This document shows, one piece after another, positions 27,152 to 33,998 of a stretch of 33,998 bases of DNA. The position numbers were made by a program, and so were the translations under genes. Numbering within the stretch: the first letter of the stretch is position 1; each line of letters begins with the position of its first letter. Below the pieces are notes generated by a model. The model was not told the DNA's origin. It did not search any database and was given only the letters and a program-made list of their open reading frames with translations. Source of the DNA: Saprospiraceae bacterium (GTDB taxonomy: Bacteria; Bacteroidota; Bacteroidia; Chitinophagales; Saprospiraceae); contig JANQHF010000056.1 in NCBI GenBank assembly GCA_028282725.1, positions 1-33,998 on the forward strand, written 5' to 3'.

Positions 27152-30100
27152 ATGTATCCGCTTTTAAAAAGACTTGTTGATATTCTGGCATCAGCAATAG
27201 CCTTGGCTATTATTCTGCCTTTGCTCCTGGTCATAATCGTCGCTCTGAGATTTACGGGTAATGGCGAAGTCTTTTTCCGACAAGAACGTATCGGGTATAA
27301 AAATGCAAAATTCAATGTAATCAAGTTTGCAACGATGTATGCTGTCGGAGCACAGGATAAGAAGATTACTATTAACAATGAAATGACCATTACCCGGTTG
27401 GGTGGATTTTTACGTCAGACAAAGTTGAATGAACTCCCTCAACTCATAAATGTACTTAGGGGGGATATGAGTTTTGTGGGACCCAGGCCCCTGCTGCCCG
27501 AGTCTTTTGCTGAATACCCGCCACAGGCTCAGGAAGTTATCTATAAGGTACGTCCCGGGATTACAGGCTTGGGTTCAGTTGTTTTCCGTGATGAGGAGGA
27601 CCTGGTAGACGAAGCAAGAAAGCAGGATAAAGATATTTGGGAATTCTTCAAGGAGGTAATATTCCCGTATAAAGCGATTTTGGAAGAGTGGTACTATGCC
27701 AATAGATCATTTTTAGTCGATTTTAAAATACTATTGTTAACAGCTTGGACACTGATTTTCCCATCTTCCCAAATGGCATTCCGGATCCTGAAAGGGTTAC
27801 CGGATCGGCCCAAAAATTTGAAAATTGAATTCGATAAAATGCAACGATTAAAGGAAAACATTTCGCTTGTTTTTCTTTTGACAGTATCGATTATGCCCCT
27901 TCTATCTGGTTTCATTCCTTTTTGGGACGATGTCCAGTTTCTGGCCTTGCCTTCGTTTTTCATCGTTTATATGATCCATAGCCTAATCTCTGGTCGCGAT
28001 CGAGTCCTCAGGCTGATGCCGACAGATTTGTTTTGGTTAGTATTCATTCTCATTGGTTTTCTTTCATATTTATGGGCAGTTGATGAATCACTGATCTGGT
28101 ACCCAGCTTTTGGTTGGCTTGTGTTGATATTGTGGCTGATCCAGTTTCGGTCTATGTGTGGCAATGCAATTCTCTTTAATCTGATCCCAAGACTATTTTT
28201 ATTCTTTTTTTTACTGGTTTCTTTTCATCATTTTTTCGCCTTGATGACAGGGATTCCATTGGACGTCAGCTGGAATAATTTCTTTGGTAATAATATAAAT
28301 TACACATCGTGTTATATAGTCACCCTCTACCCTTTTTTATTATTCTATGAAACCCGAATTCTGGGGATAAAGATCTTTAAATTACTTTTTGGAATTTTTC
28401 TTCTCTATTTACTGAATTATACATCTGCCCGAGGCGCGTTTATCGCCTTGCTGGTCATCATTCTTTATTATCTATGGTCGACCAACAAAATCAAGCGAAC
28501 ATTAAAACTTTCAATTTATCCTTTGGCCCTTATCGTCGTCGCAGCTCTCTTATATTTTGTGGTATCAGAGAATCCTTTCGATTCAAATATATCACCATTG
28601 CTGTATGACTTTGTAAATTTTGATGAGCAAGGAAGGATCTATATGTTCGATTCTTCTTTCAAACTTTTTCGGGAACATATATTCACAGGTATAGGAATGG
28701 GTAACTGGCATATTGAGGCATTTAAATATGATCTCAGTGAAGTCTATCCTTTCAATAATATCACTGAATACGTAAGATACAGATGTCATAATATTTATGG
28801 GCAGATGTTTGCTGAGCTGGGTCTGTTTGGTGGAATAGCTTTTATCGTTCCATTATTTTATGGTTTGTATAAGGGATTCAAAAATGTATCATCGCTATCG
28901 TTTTTAGAAAAAGCATGTTGTGCCTCTCTTATCGCATACCTGGTTTTCTCCATGTTTTATGTGACTGCAAATTTTTTTCACTATCATTTTAGCGGGGTGC
29001 AATGGGTCGCTTTCACTTCATTGGCAATTCTTACTTTGAAAAGCAACACCTATATAGATCTCAAAAGAAATGCTGCGATTTTTCTTTTGCCAATTGCAAT
29101 AATAGCTTTTGCATGGTTTTCAGTGGCTGCATATTGGAACAACCAATATTTCGATGCCAAGCGTACAAGTCTCGTCCAGCCCAAAGAGGCCATCAATAAA
29201 TTCGGTAGAATCTATCATCCGAAGTTTAAGACTACACACAATGGAATCTCTTTGCTTTCTATGAATCTGTCTCAATTGTATGAAAATGAGGGCAACGAAG
29301 ATCTCGCCCTTGAATACTATGAGAAGTCGTTAAGTTCTGGCCCTTATGATCCTAAAGTACTGTTGGAATATTCCAGATATCTTCTGAGAAAAAAGAATGA
29401 TGTCACCGGGGCGAAGGCACTTGCCATAAAACTTTATAATATCCAGCATAACAATAGCCTGGTGAACATGTTACTCGCAGAAATTTCTTATAGAGAGGGT
29501 ATCTATAATGAAATGAAGCGCTACATGGACAAAGTATATCCGTATAGATTTAGCAGCCAATTGAATTTGTTTAATTATTTACTATACGGTACTGAGTACC
29601 TGGAGCAGATCTGCCAATTGACTCAGGGGCAAATGAATCAATTGCACAGTTCAGAGTCTTTTAATAAACTGGCATACTCTGATATCAAGAATTTGTTTAT
29701 GGATTTAGAGGATAACGAAAACAAGTTTTCCAATAATCAACAGAACCAATTATTGGACGAGATTTTTTATAAATGGGAAGTTGACTTATTGCATACCTTA
29801 TCGAAAGAACAGATGATCATTTTTTTGGAAGATCGGTCCGCAGTGGAGGCATCAATCATTTTCACTGATATTACTTCAGCTCCTTCTTTTAAGAGTAGCG
29901 CAAATGAATTACTATCAGAATTGATCACTGAACTGATGGTATCGCGAAAGTACTTTACCATTAACCAACTTTATCATGAAGCCCGGGGAAATCAGGATTC
30001 AATGATGCATTATTTTATGGAGAGAATTGATCTTAATCAAGACATAAATCAACGTCTCCATCAATTGTTACCTTCTTCTGATTATAAAGTCTATGTCAAG

Positions 30101-30382
30101 GATGACAGGGCATCACACTTGAATAAAGAATTCACATTACTGCGAGAAATTTATCATGAAGAGGATAAAGATTATTTAGCCATAAAAGATCTGATGGCAG
30201 ACTACGAATACGATAAGCTCCGGATCAAGGGGGAAGGCAGCAACAATGAAGAATTGACAAATGAACTGATGGATCTGGAATGTAATCTTTACCTTAACCT
30301 GAACAGGGTCATTCCACTAAGCCATGATCTGCAAGACATGGCCAAGTTACTTTCCATCGAATTTTCAAGATGTAATCAATAG
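27152..30382 (+). CDS. fused phosphoglycosyl transferase / O-antigen ligase-polymerase / TPR-like protein
   Basis: One uninterrupted frame of 1076 residues. Residues 1-205 are a monotopic phosphoglycosyl transferase (WcaJ/PglC core): a re-entrant hydrophobic segment (9-32), FFRQERIGYKNAKFNVIKF, LPQLINVLRGDMSFVGPRP (95-113) and KVRPGITGLGS. The catalytic dyad normally reads Asp-Glu; here it is Asn93-Glu94 (codon AAT at 27428). Residues 235-660 form about 10-12 membrane helices with Wzy_C/WaaL marks: SARGAF (425-430) and HNIYGQMFAELGLFGG (546-561). Residues 690-1076 are soluble and helical, with a TPR-like start (EDLALEYYEKSLSSGPYDPKVLLEYSRYLL). The N-terminal part would put the first sugar phosphate on undecaprenyl phosphate; the central part would polymerise or ligate glycan in the periplasm. 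I see no frameshift or internal stop. It ends the + strand operon. Confidence 0.85.
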   Translation: MYPLLKRLVDILASAIALAIILPLLLVIIVALRFTGNGEVFFRQERIGYKNAKFNVIKFATMYAVGAQDKKITINNEMTITRLGGFLRQTKLNELPQLINVLRGDMSFVGPRPLLPESFAEYPPQAQEVIYKVRPGITGLGSVVFRDEEDLVDEARKQDKDIWEFFKEVIFPYKAILEEWYYANRSFLVDFKILLLTAWTLIFPSSQMAFRILKGLPDRPKNLKIEFDKMQRLKENISLVFLLTVSIMPLLSGFIPFWDDVQFLALPSFFIVYMIHSLISGRDRVLRLMPTDLFWLVFILIGFLSYLWAVDESLIWYPAFGWLVLILWLIQFRSMCGNAILFNLIPRLFLFFFLLVSFHHFFALMTGIPLDVSWNNFFGNNINYTSCYIVTLYPFLLFYETRILGIKIFKLLFGIFLLYLLNYTSARGAFIALLVIILYYLWSTNKIKRTLKLSIYPLALIVVAALLYFVVSENPFDSNISPLLYDFVNFDEQGRIYMFDSSFKLFREHIFTGIGMGNWHIEAFKYDLSEVYPFNNITEYVRYRCHNIYGQMFAELGLFGGIAFIVPLFYGLYKGFKNVSSLSFLEKACCASLIAYLVFSMFYVTANFFHYHFSGVQWVAFTSLAILTLKSNTYIDLKRNAAIFLLPIAIIAFAWFSVAAYWNNQYFDAKRTSLVQPKEAINKFGRIYHPKFKTTHNGISLLSMNLSQLYENEGNEDLALEYYEKSLSSGPYDPKVLLEYSRYLLRKKNDVTGAKALAIKLYNIQHNNSLVNMLLAEISYREGIYNEMKRYMDKVYPYRFSSQLNLFNYLLYGTEYLEQICQLTQGQMNQLHSSESFNKLAYSDIKNLFMDLEDNENKFSNNQQNQLLDEIFYKWEVDLLHTLSKEQMIIFLEDRSAVEASIIFTDITSAPSFKSSANELLSELITELMVSRKYFTINQLYHEARGNQDSMMHYFMERIDLNQDINQRLHQLLPSSDYKVYVKDDRASHLNKEFTLLREIYHEEDKDYLAIKDLMADYEYDKLRIKGEGSNNEELTNELMDLECNLYLNLNRVIPLSHDLQDMAKLLSIEFSRCNQ

Positions 30383-30387
30383 CTTAT

Positions 30388-30415
30388 ATCAACAAAGGGA
30401 AAACTCGATGTTGAT
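30388..30415. terminator. possible bidirectional terminator between convergent operons
   Basis: ATCAACA (30388-30394) is the reverse complement of TGTTGAT (30409-30415), with 14 bases between. It lies in the 41-base gap between the fusion gene and the convergent NusG-like gene, where a terminator is expected. The long loop and lack of a strong T run make this a modest call. Confidence 0.35.
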
Positions 30416-30423
30416 CACTCAAA

Positions 30424-30984
30424 TTATTCCAACAATGATACCGGGGCTACCATTTCTTTTTTCGTTGTGATCAAGAGGTTGTATCCTATATGGTGTAATT
30501 CTATCAGCACTTGTTGATTACCTCTGATATCTTTTAGTTCTCCATTAAGTCCGGCAAGTGAGCCTGACACGATCCTTACCTTATCTCCTTTATTAATTTG
30601 AGTTGGATGGGCTAATACATTTAGTTGGATATCACCTACTACCCTTTTAAGAATGTCTATTTCTCTTTCAGGAATTGATATAAGACTATTAGCGAATTTT
30701 ACAAAGTTCAAAACTTTGTTTGTCTCAAGAACTGTCACATATTCATTCTTGGAAATCTTGACAAATACATAGGATGAAATCAGTGGCAAGAGAACTCTCC
30801 GCTTTTGTTTTCCCTTAATCCTAAAAACTGTTTTTAAAGGAACATAGGCCTTTATACCCTTTCGCGTCAAAAGATTTGCCACGAGCTTTTCACATTTGTA
30901 TTTGACATAGACCGCATACCATTGTGAATCAAGTTGGTCTGAGTTATTATCGAATTCGAAGTTCATTCGCTTACAATTTTTCAA
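30424..30984 (-). CDS. NusG-like specialised antiterminator (UpxY/RfaH type)
   Basis: A 186-residue NusG paralogue. The NGN domain covers about residues 20-120 (QWYAVYVKYKCEKLVANLL, YVPLKTVFRIKGKQKR, PLISSYVFVKIS), and a KOW domain follows (INKGDKVRIVSGSLAGLNGELKDIRG). Such proteins (UpxY in Bacteroides, RfaH in enterobacteria, LoaP) ride on RNA polymerase and prevent early termination in long polysaccharide operons. It is usually the first gene of the operon it controls; here it is last in a leftward wza-wzz-upxY group and converges on the biosynthesis operon, so it must act in trans. The second Met (30966) is an alternative start. Confidence 0.85.
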   Translation of the reverse strand: MKNCKRMNFEFDNNSDQLDSQWYAVYVKYKCEKLVANLLTRKGIKAYVPLKTVFRIKGKQKRRVLLPLISSYVFVKISKNEYVTVLETNKVLNFVKFANSLISIPEREIDILKRVVGDIQLNVLAHPTQINKGDKVRIVSGSLAGLNGELKDIRGNQQVLIELHHIGYNLLITTKKEMVAPVSLLE

Positions 30985-31028
30985 ATGAATTTGTCGTCTT
31001 TAAAAGACTCTTTTTGAAAAACGGTTCC

Positions 31029-32126
31029 TTATTCTTCACTTAATGCTCGCCGGACTGTTCTTAGAAGCATCACTATACCCATTCCTATTACACATCCAAG
31101 GAAACCTCCGAGGAGAATAGATTTGAACAATGAAGGTTCATTCTTTATGGGTAAAAAGGTTCTGTCAATTATGGTAAATTCCGGCATTTCTTTACTCAGC
31201 AGAAGCTCAAGACTCTTTTTATTTTTTAAAACGCTTGTATATTCATCATTGACCTCATCTCGCTCTCTTTGAAGTTTGGACAGATTTAATCCTGGAAGGG
31301 CGGAAGTAAATCCACGATTGCGGTCATTGGCTACACCTAAATCTCGTTCGGCCTTAGATAGTACAAGAAGGAGTGAGTCTGCCTGAGCCTTCACTAAATC
31401 GAAGGTTCGTTTTGTACGGCCAATGGTTTCTTCAATATAGAAGTTTTTTAATTCTTCGAAGATATTTTCCAAGAGTTCAAGGGCTAGAGTTTCGTGCCTG
31501 ACTTCAATATTCAGACTGAAAATTTCAGTAAGATCATTGTAGGTAATACTCATGATTCCCTGTTCTTCCAACAAATTGTTACCAGCTACGAGTTGATGAG
31601 CATAATTCAAAGCCCGATATTCTTTTGGAGAAAAATTGTCTATGTCATTCCTGGTAAAATAGAAATCTTTTAGGGCCATATGTTCGTATTCCGAATCCAG
31701 GTTTTCTTCAGCCCAGATAGAGTGGAGATTATAAATACTGATCAGATGATTTGCTAAGTAATCTCTTCTGCCATTCAATACGATTTTTGTGAGTAATACT
31801 TTGTGAATAATTCTACCGGATCGTGCCAGTTCGGTAATTTTATTGCTTTCAATATGACCAAATTCAAAAGGGCCGTAGACATTACCCTGCTCATTAGAAC
31901 CTTCTTCGGAGACCATGAAGCTCATTGCAGAGGAATAGGTAGTTACATCGATATACAGCGACTTAAAGATGAATGCTGCTGTAAACAATGTAATAAAGAA
32001 TAAGACCAGGAATTTATGCTTCCATATTTCCACCAGGTTGCTACGGATACTGAGAATCACATCTTTCAAGGTAATCTCGTCTTCCTGGTAATATGAAGGT
32101 GAAGTACCTATGTTTGGTGAATTCAA
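31029..32126 (-). CDS. Wzz-like polysaccharide chain-length determinant
   Basis: A 365-residue polysaccharide co-polymerase. After a short cytoplasmic stretch comes a membrane helix at about 37-58 (HKFLVLFFITLFTAAFIFKSLYI). A long periplasmic part with coiled-coil character follows (TKRTFDLVKAQADSLLLVLSKAERDL, KLQRERDEVNDEYTSVLKNKKSLELLL). A second helix at about 338-358 contains GGFLGCVIGMGIVM, just after the proline-containing FLPIKNEPSLFKS typical of Wzz proteins. No C-terminal tyrosine kinase domain is fused. It should set chain length of the polymer and contact the export protein encoded upstream. Confidence 0.88.
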   Translation of the reverse strand: MNSPNIGTSPSYYQEDEITLKDVILSIRSNLVEIWKHKFLVLFFITLFTAAFIFKSLYIDVTTYSSAMSFMVSEEGSNEQGNVYGPFEFGHIESNKITELARSGRIIHKVLLTKIVLNGRRDYLANHLISIYNLHSIWAEENLDSEYEHMALKDFYFTRNDIDNFSPKEYRALNYAHQLVAGNNLLEEQGIMSITYNDLTEIFSLNIEVRHETLALELLENIFEELKNFYIEETIGRTKRTFDLVKAQADSLLLVLSKAERDLGVANDRNRGFTSALPGLNLSKLQRERDEVNDEYTSVLKNKKSLELLLSKEMPEFTIIDRTFLPIKNEPSLFKSILLGGFLGCVIGMGIVMLLRTVRRALSEE

Positions 32127-32203
32127 AAATCTTGCTTTAGTTCAAAGTAATTGATTTTCCGAATAGTCTCTGAAATTTTATTCATATACCGATGACCTGA
32201 ATT

Positions 32204-33998
32204 TTATTGCCCCTCAATGTTTTCAGTTGTTGCTGAATCTGCGGTTGGACCAGTCTTTGTTTCAGCCTTTTCAGGCTTGGCTCCAACTGAGATGACCGCA
32301 CCTTTTTTTAGTTTAGGATACTTTCTGAAAATGCCTTTCCCCTTCGTTCCCGTGATTGCGCCATTTGCATATTGTACGGTTACCATATCCTTAGATGCTT
32401 TGCGATTAAATCCACCTGCATGTTCGGTTATATACCATTTGGCATTTTTCCCAGGTTGAAAGACGACACCGATCTTACCTGATGGATACATATCTGCAAA
32501 TAATTCCTCCGCATTGGTATTTGCAATGTTTATAAAAACCAGGTCATTCCTCTTTGGTATCTTGATCACATCACCATCCTTAAGAATATAGTTATATGGT
32601 GACGAAGGATTTTTAAGTACCTCTTCCAATCTCGTGATCACTGCAAATTCTTCAGTCATTGATAGCTCATCACCTTGATGATTTTTTCTCAATATGGTTG
32701 CACCTCCTGCGAAAGCTTCAGGAGTAAGCCCACCTGCTCTTTGTATAATGTCCGACAAGCGCTCATTCTTTGCCATCAACGCATATTCTCCTGAATGAAA
32801 TACTTCACCTTCGACAGTTACAAAGCTTTGAACTTCAAAATCCGGCACATTTCTCACTACGATTTCATCATATGGCATAAGATTAAAATCGGCGTTGTCA
32901 TCGATGATATTGAAGTCATCATCAACCTCAAGTGAAGTAACAATTGTATTTGTTGGTTGGGTCTTTTCAATATTTAAGCGAAAGATGTCTATCCTCCGTG
33001 AGGCCTCCGGTTTGAACCCGCCGCCAAGAGTCAGCAAGTCCTTCAAACTGAGGGTGGGATCGTAGAAAAATGTTTGGGGAAATCTTACGGCACCCCTAAG
33101 AGTTACAAAAGAGTCATCCGTAAAATTGGACATTGTCAGGACATTCAATTGGTCCAAAGGACGGAGCCGCAAATTCGATGGTCCGTTAGGTGACGAAATA
33201 GCATCTGATATGTTGACCCGGATGTATTCTTTCTCCTTTTGATTATTGATATTAGTGCGAATGATATATCCAATATCGGCTGCTTCCTGCTCCAAACCCC
33301 CGGCAAGTAAAATCGCCTGTTGAATGGTAATTGATGCTTCAGGATCAAATGGATGTTCGATTTCCCTTCTGACGGCTCCTGTAACAGAAAAGGTAGAACG
33401 ATCAACGTAATCACCTAATTCATAGATGATCAATTTGTCTTTTGGCTCAAGCGGAAGATCCTCTCCTGATCCCGAATTGGTTAATATATTTTCTAGATCA
33501 ATCTGGAGCAATTTATAGGTACTATCCGGATTCGCCCTCATCAAAAATGCCACATCAAGCCTTGCCTCGCGTTTTAAAACCGCTTTATTGGCCAAATCAC
33601 TAATTCGCGGTGTCGTTTCAATGGAGTATTCGCCTGGAAGTTCTATTGCCCCTTCTATCATAACTGAGTTGACTAATTCGGCATCTATCGACTTAATTGT
33701 TATATCATCACCATTTTGCAAACTGTAATTTTGGTTTCTGTCGATGAGTTCCTGAAAATTCAGATCCAGCAATACTTGTTGGTCGTTGGTAAATCTCTTG
33801 ATTTGGACAATTTCTTTGACGGCATTAGCGCTAAGACCCCCTGCAAAGTTAATGAGCTCTGTTAAGCCTTCATTTTCCAACAGTTCGTACTTCAATGGTC
33901 TTTGGATGGCTCCCTCTATATTCACTATTCTTCGAGCAGCCGGCACTTGAATGAAAACATTGTCTTCGAGATAATACTCAAACTGACTACCCATGTCA
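32204..33998 (-). CDS. SLBB-repeat polysaccharide export protein (Wza-like), 5' end missing
   Basis: The frame is open to the window edge: the codon before the Met at 33994 is Asp, not a stop, so the gene starts outside. The visible 597 or so residues contain about five SLBB-type repeats, each with a VxGAV/IEGAI-like strand and an AGGL turn (VNIEGAIQRPLKYE, VMIEGAIELPGEYS, FSVTGAVRREIEHP, VTLRGAVRFPQTFF, VTVEGEVFHSGEYA). These are followed by a C-terminal region with KKGAVISVGAKPEKAE. The missing part should hold a signal peptide and a Poly_export domain. It is probably the outer-membrane or periplasmic export channel for the glycan. Wzz and UpxY follow on the same strand. Confidence 0.88.
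   Translation of the reverse strand, partial: DMGSQFEYYLEDNVFIQVPAARRIVNIEGAIQRPLKYELLENEGLTELINFAGGLSANAVKEIVQIKRFTNDQQVLLDLNFQELIDRNQNYSLQNGDDITIKSIDAELVNSVMIEGAIELPGEYSIETTPRISDLANKAVLKREARLDVAFLMRANPDSTYKLLQIDLENILTNSGSGEDLPLEPKDKLIIYELGDYVDRSTFSVTGAVRREIEHPFDPEASITIQQAILLAGGLEQEAADIGYIIRTNINNQKEKEYIRVNISDAISSPNGPSNLRLRPLDQLNVLTMSNFTDDSFVTLRGAVRFPQTFFYDPTLSLKDLLTLGGGFKPEASRRIDIFRLNIEKTQPTNTIVTSLEVDDDFNIIDDNADFNLMPYDEIVVRNVPDFEVQSFVTVEGEVFHSGEYALMAKNERLSDIIQRAGGLTPEAFAGGATILRKNHQGDELSMTEEFAVITRLEEVLKNPSSPYNYILKDGDVIKIPKRNDLVFINIANTNAEELFADMYPSGKIGVVFQPGKNAKWYITEHAGGFNRKASKDMVTVQYANGAITGTKGKGIFRKYPKLKKGAVISVGAKPEKAETKTGPTADSATTENIEGQ

Noticed and set aside
30996-31015. GTCTT-TAA-AAGAC hairpin followed by a T-rich run on the + strand between the Wzz and NusG-like genes
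   Set aside because: It is oriented against transcription of both flanking genes, the stem is only five base pairs, and no + strand transcript is expected there; probably chance.

Overview
The window is a large surface-polysaccharide (O-antigen, capsule or exopolysaccharide type) biosynthesis locus, almost certainly from a member of the Bacteroidota. The evidence is a type IX secretion sorting tail on the first gene, a NusG-like UpxY-type regulator, SLBB export proteins, AT-leaning DNA, little recognisable Shine-Dalgarno sequence, and TAnnTTTG-like -7 boxes. I cannot name the genus. No rRNA, tRNA, CRISPR array, transposase or phage gene was seen.

Layout. Positions 1-207 hold a possible 3' end of an upstream gene and a short leader. 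Gene 1 (208-1887) is a secreted S74-chaperone/T9SS protein, unrelated to the glycan genes and followed by a good terminator. Positions 1888-2530 are mostly non-coding and probably hold the promoter and long leader of the main operon. From 2531 to 30382, 22 genes all read on the + strand, many overlapping or abutting. Part 1 (2531-7609) is a GDP-sugar module: CBS-nucleotidyltransferase, GDP-mannose 4,6-dehydratase, C-methyltransferase, aminotransferase and GNAT acetyltransferase. Part 2 (7606-12862) holds a glycosyltransferase, a Wzy-like polymerase, a Wzx flippase and a second glycosyltransferase. Part 3 (12982-17730) holds an SDR epimerase, the acetamidino-sugar module WbuX/WbuY/WbuZ and a WecB-type 2-epimerase. 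Part 4 (17923-25003) holds a bi-domain oxidoreductase, a heparinase II/III-like protein, a WbuB-like glycosyltransferase, a PglD/NeuD-like acyltransferase and an L-2-hydroxyglutarate oxidase. Part 5 (25037-30382) holds an SDR, a LegC-like aminotransferase and a 1076-residue protein that joins a phosphoglycosyl transferase, an O-antigen ligase/polymerase and a helical-repeat tail. Converging from the right on the - strand are UpxY/NusG-like, Wzz-like and Wza/SLBB-like genes; the last runs off the window edge.

How it works (inference). Sugars are activated and remodelled in the cytoplasm, including a GDP-linked 6-deoxy sugar (probably aminated and C-methylated) and an N-acetyl sugar converted to an acetamidino sugar. 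They are built onto undecaprenyl phosphate by the phosphoglycosyl transferase domain plus three glycosyltransferases, consistent with a repeat unit of about four sugars. Wzx flips the unit, Wzy polymerises it, and Wzz and the SLBB protein control length and export. The most unusual items are the transferase-ligase-TPR fusion, which has Asn where the nucleophilic Asp of the catalytic dyad is expected; the L-2-hydroxyglutarate oxidase inside a glycan operon, possibly a cofactor-recycling partner; and the S74 protein whose sorting tail lies beyond its predicted self-cleavage site.
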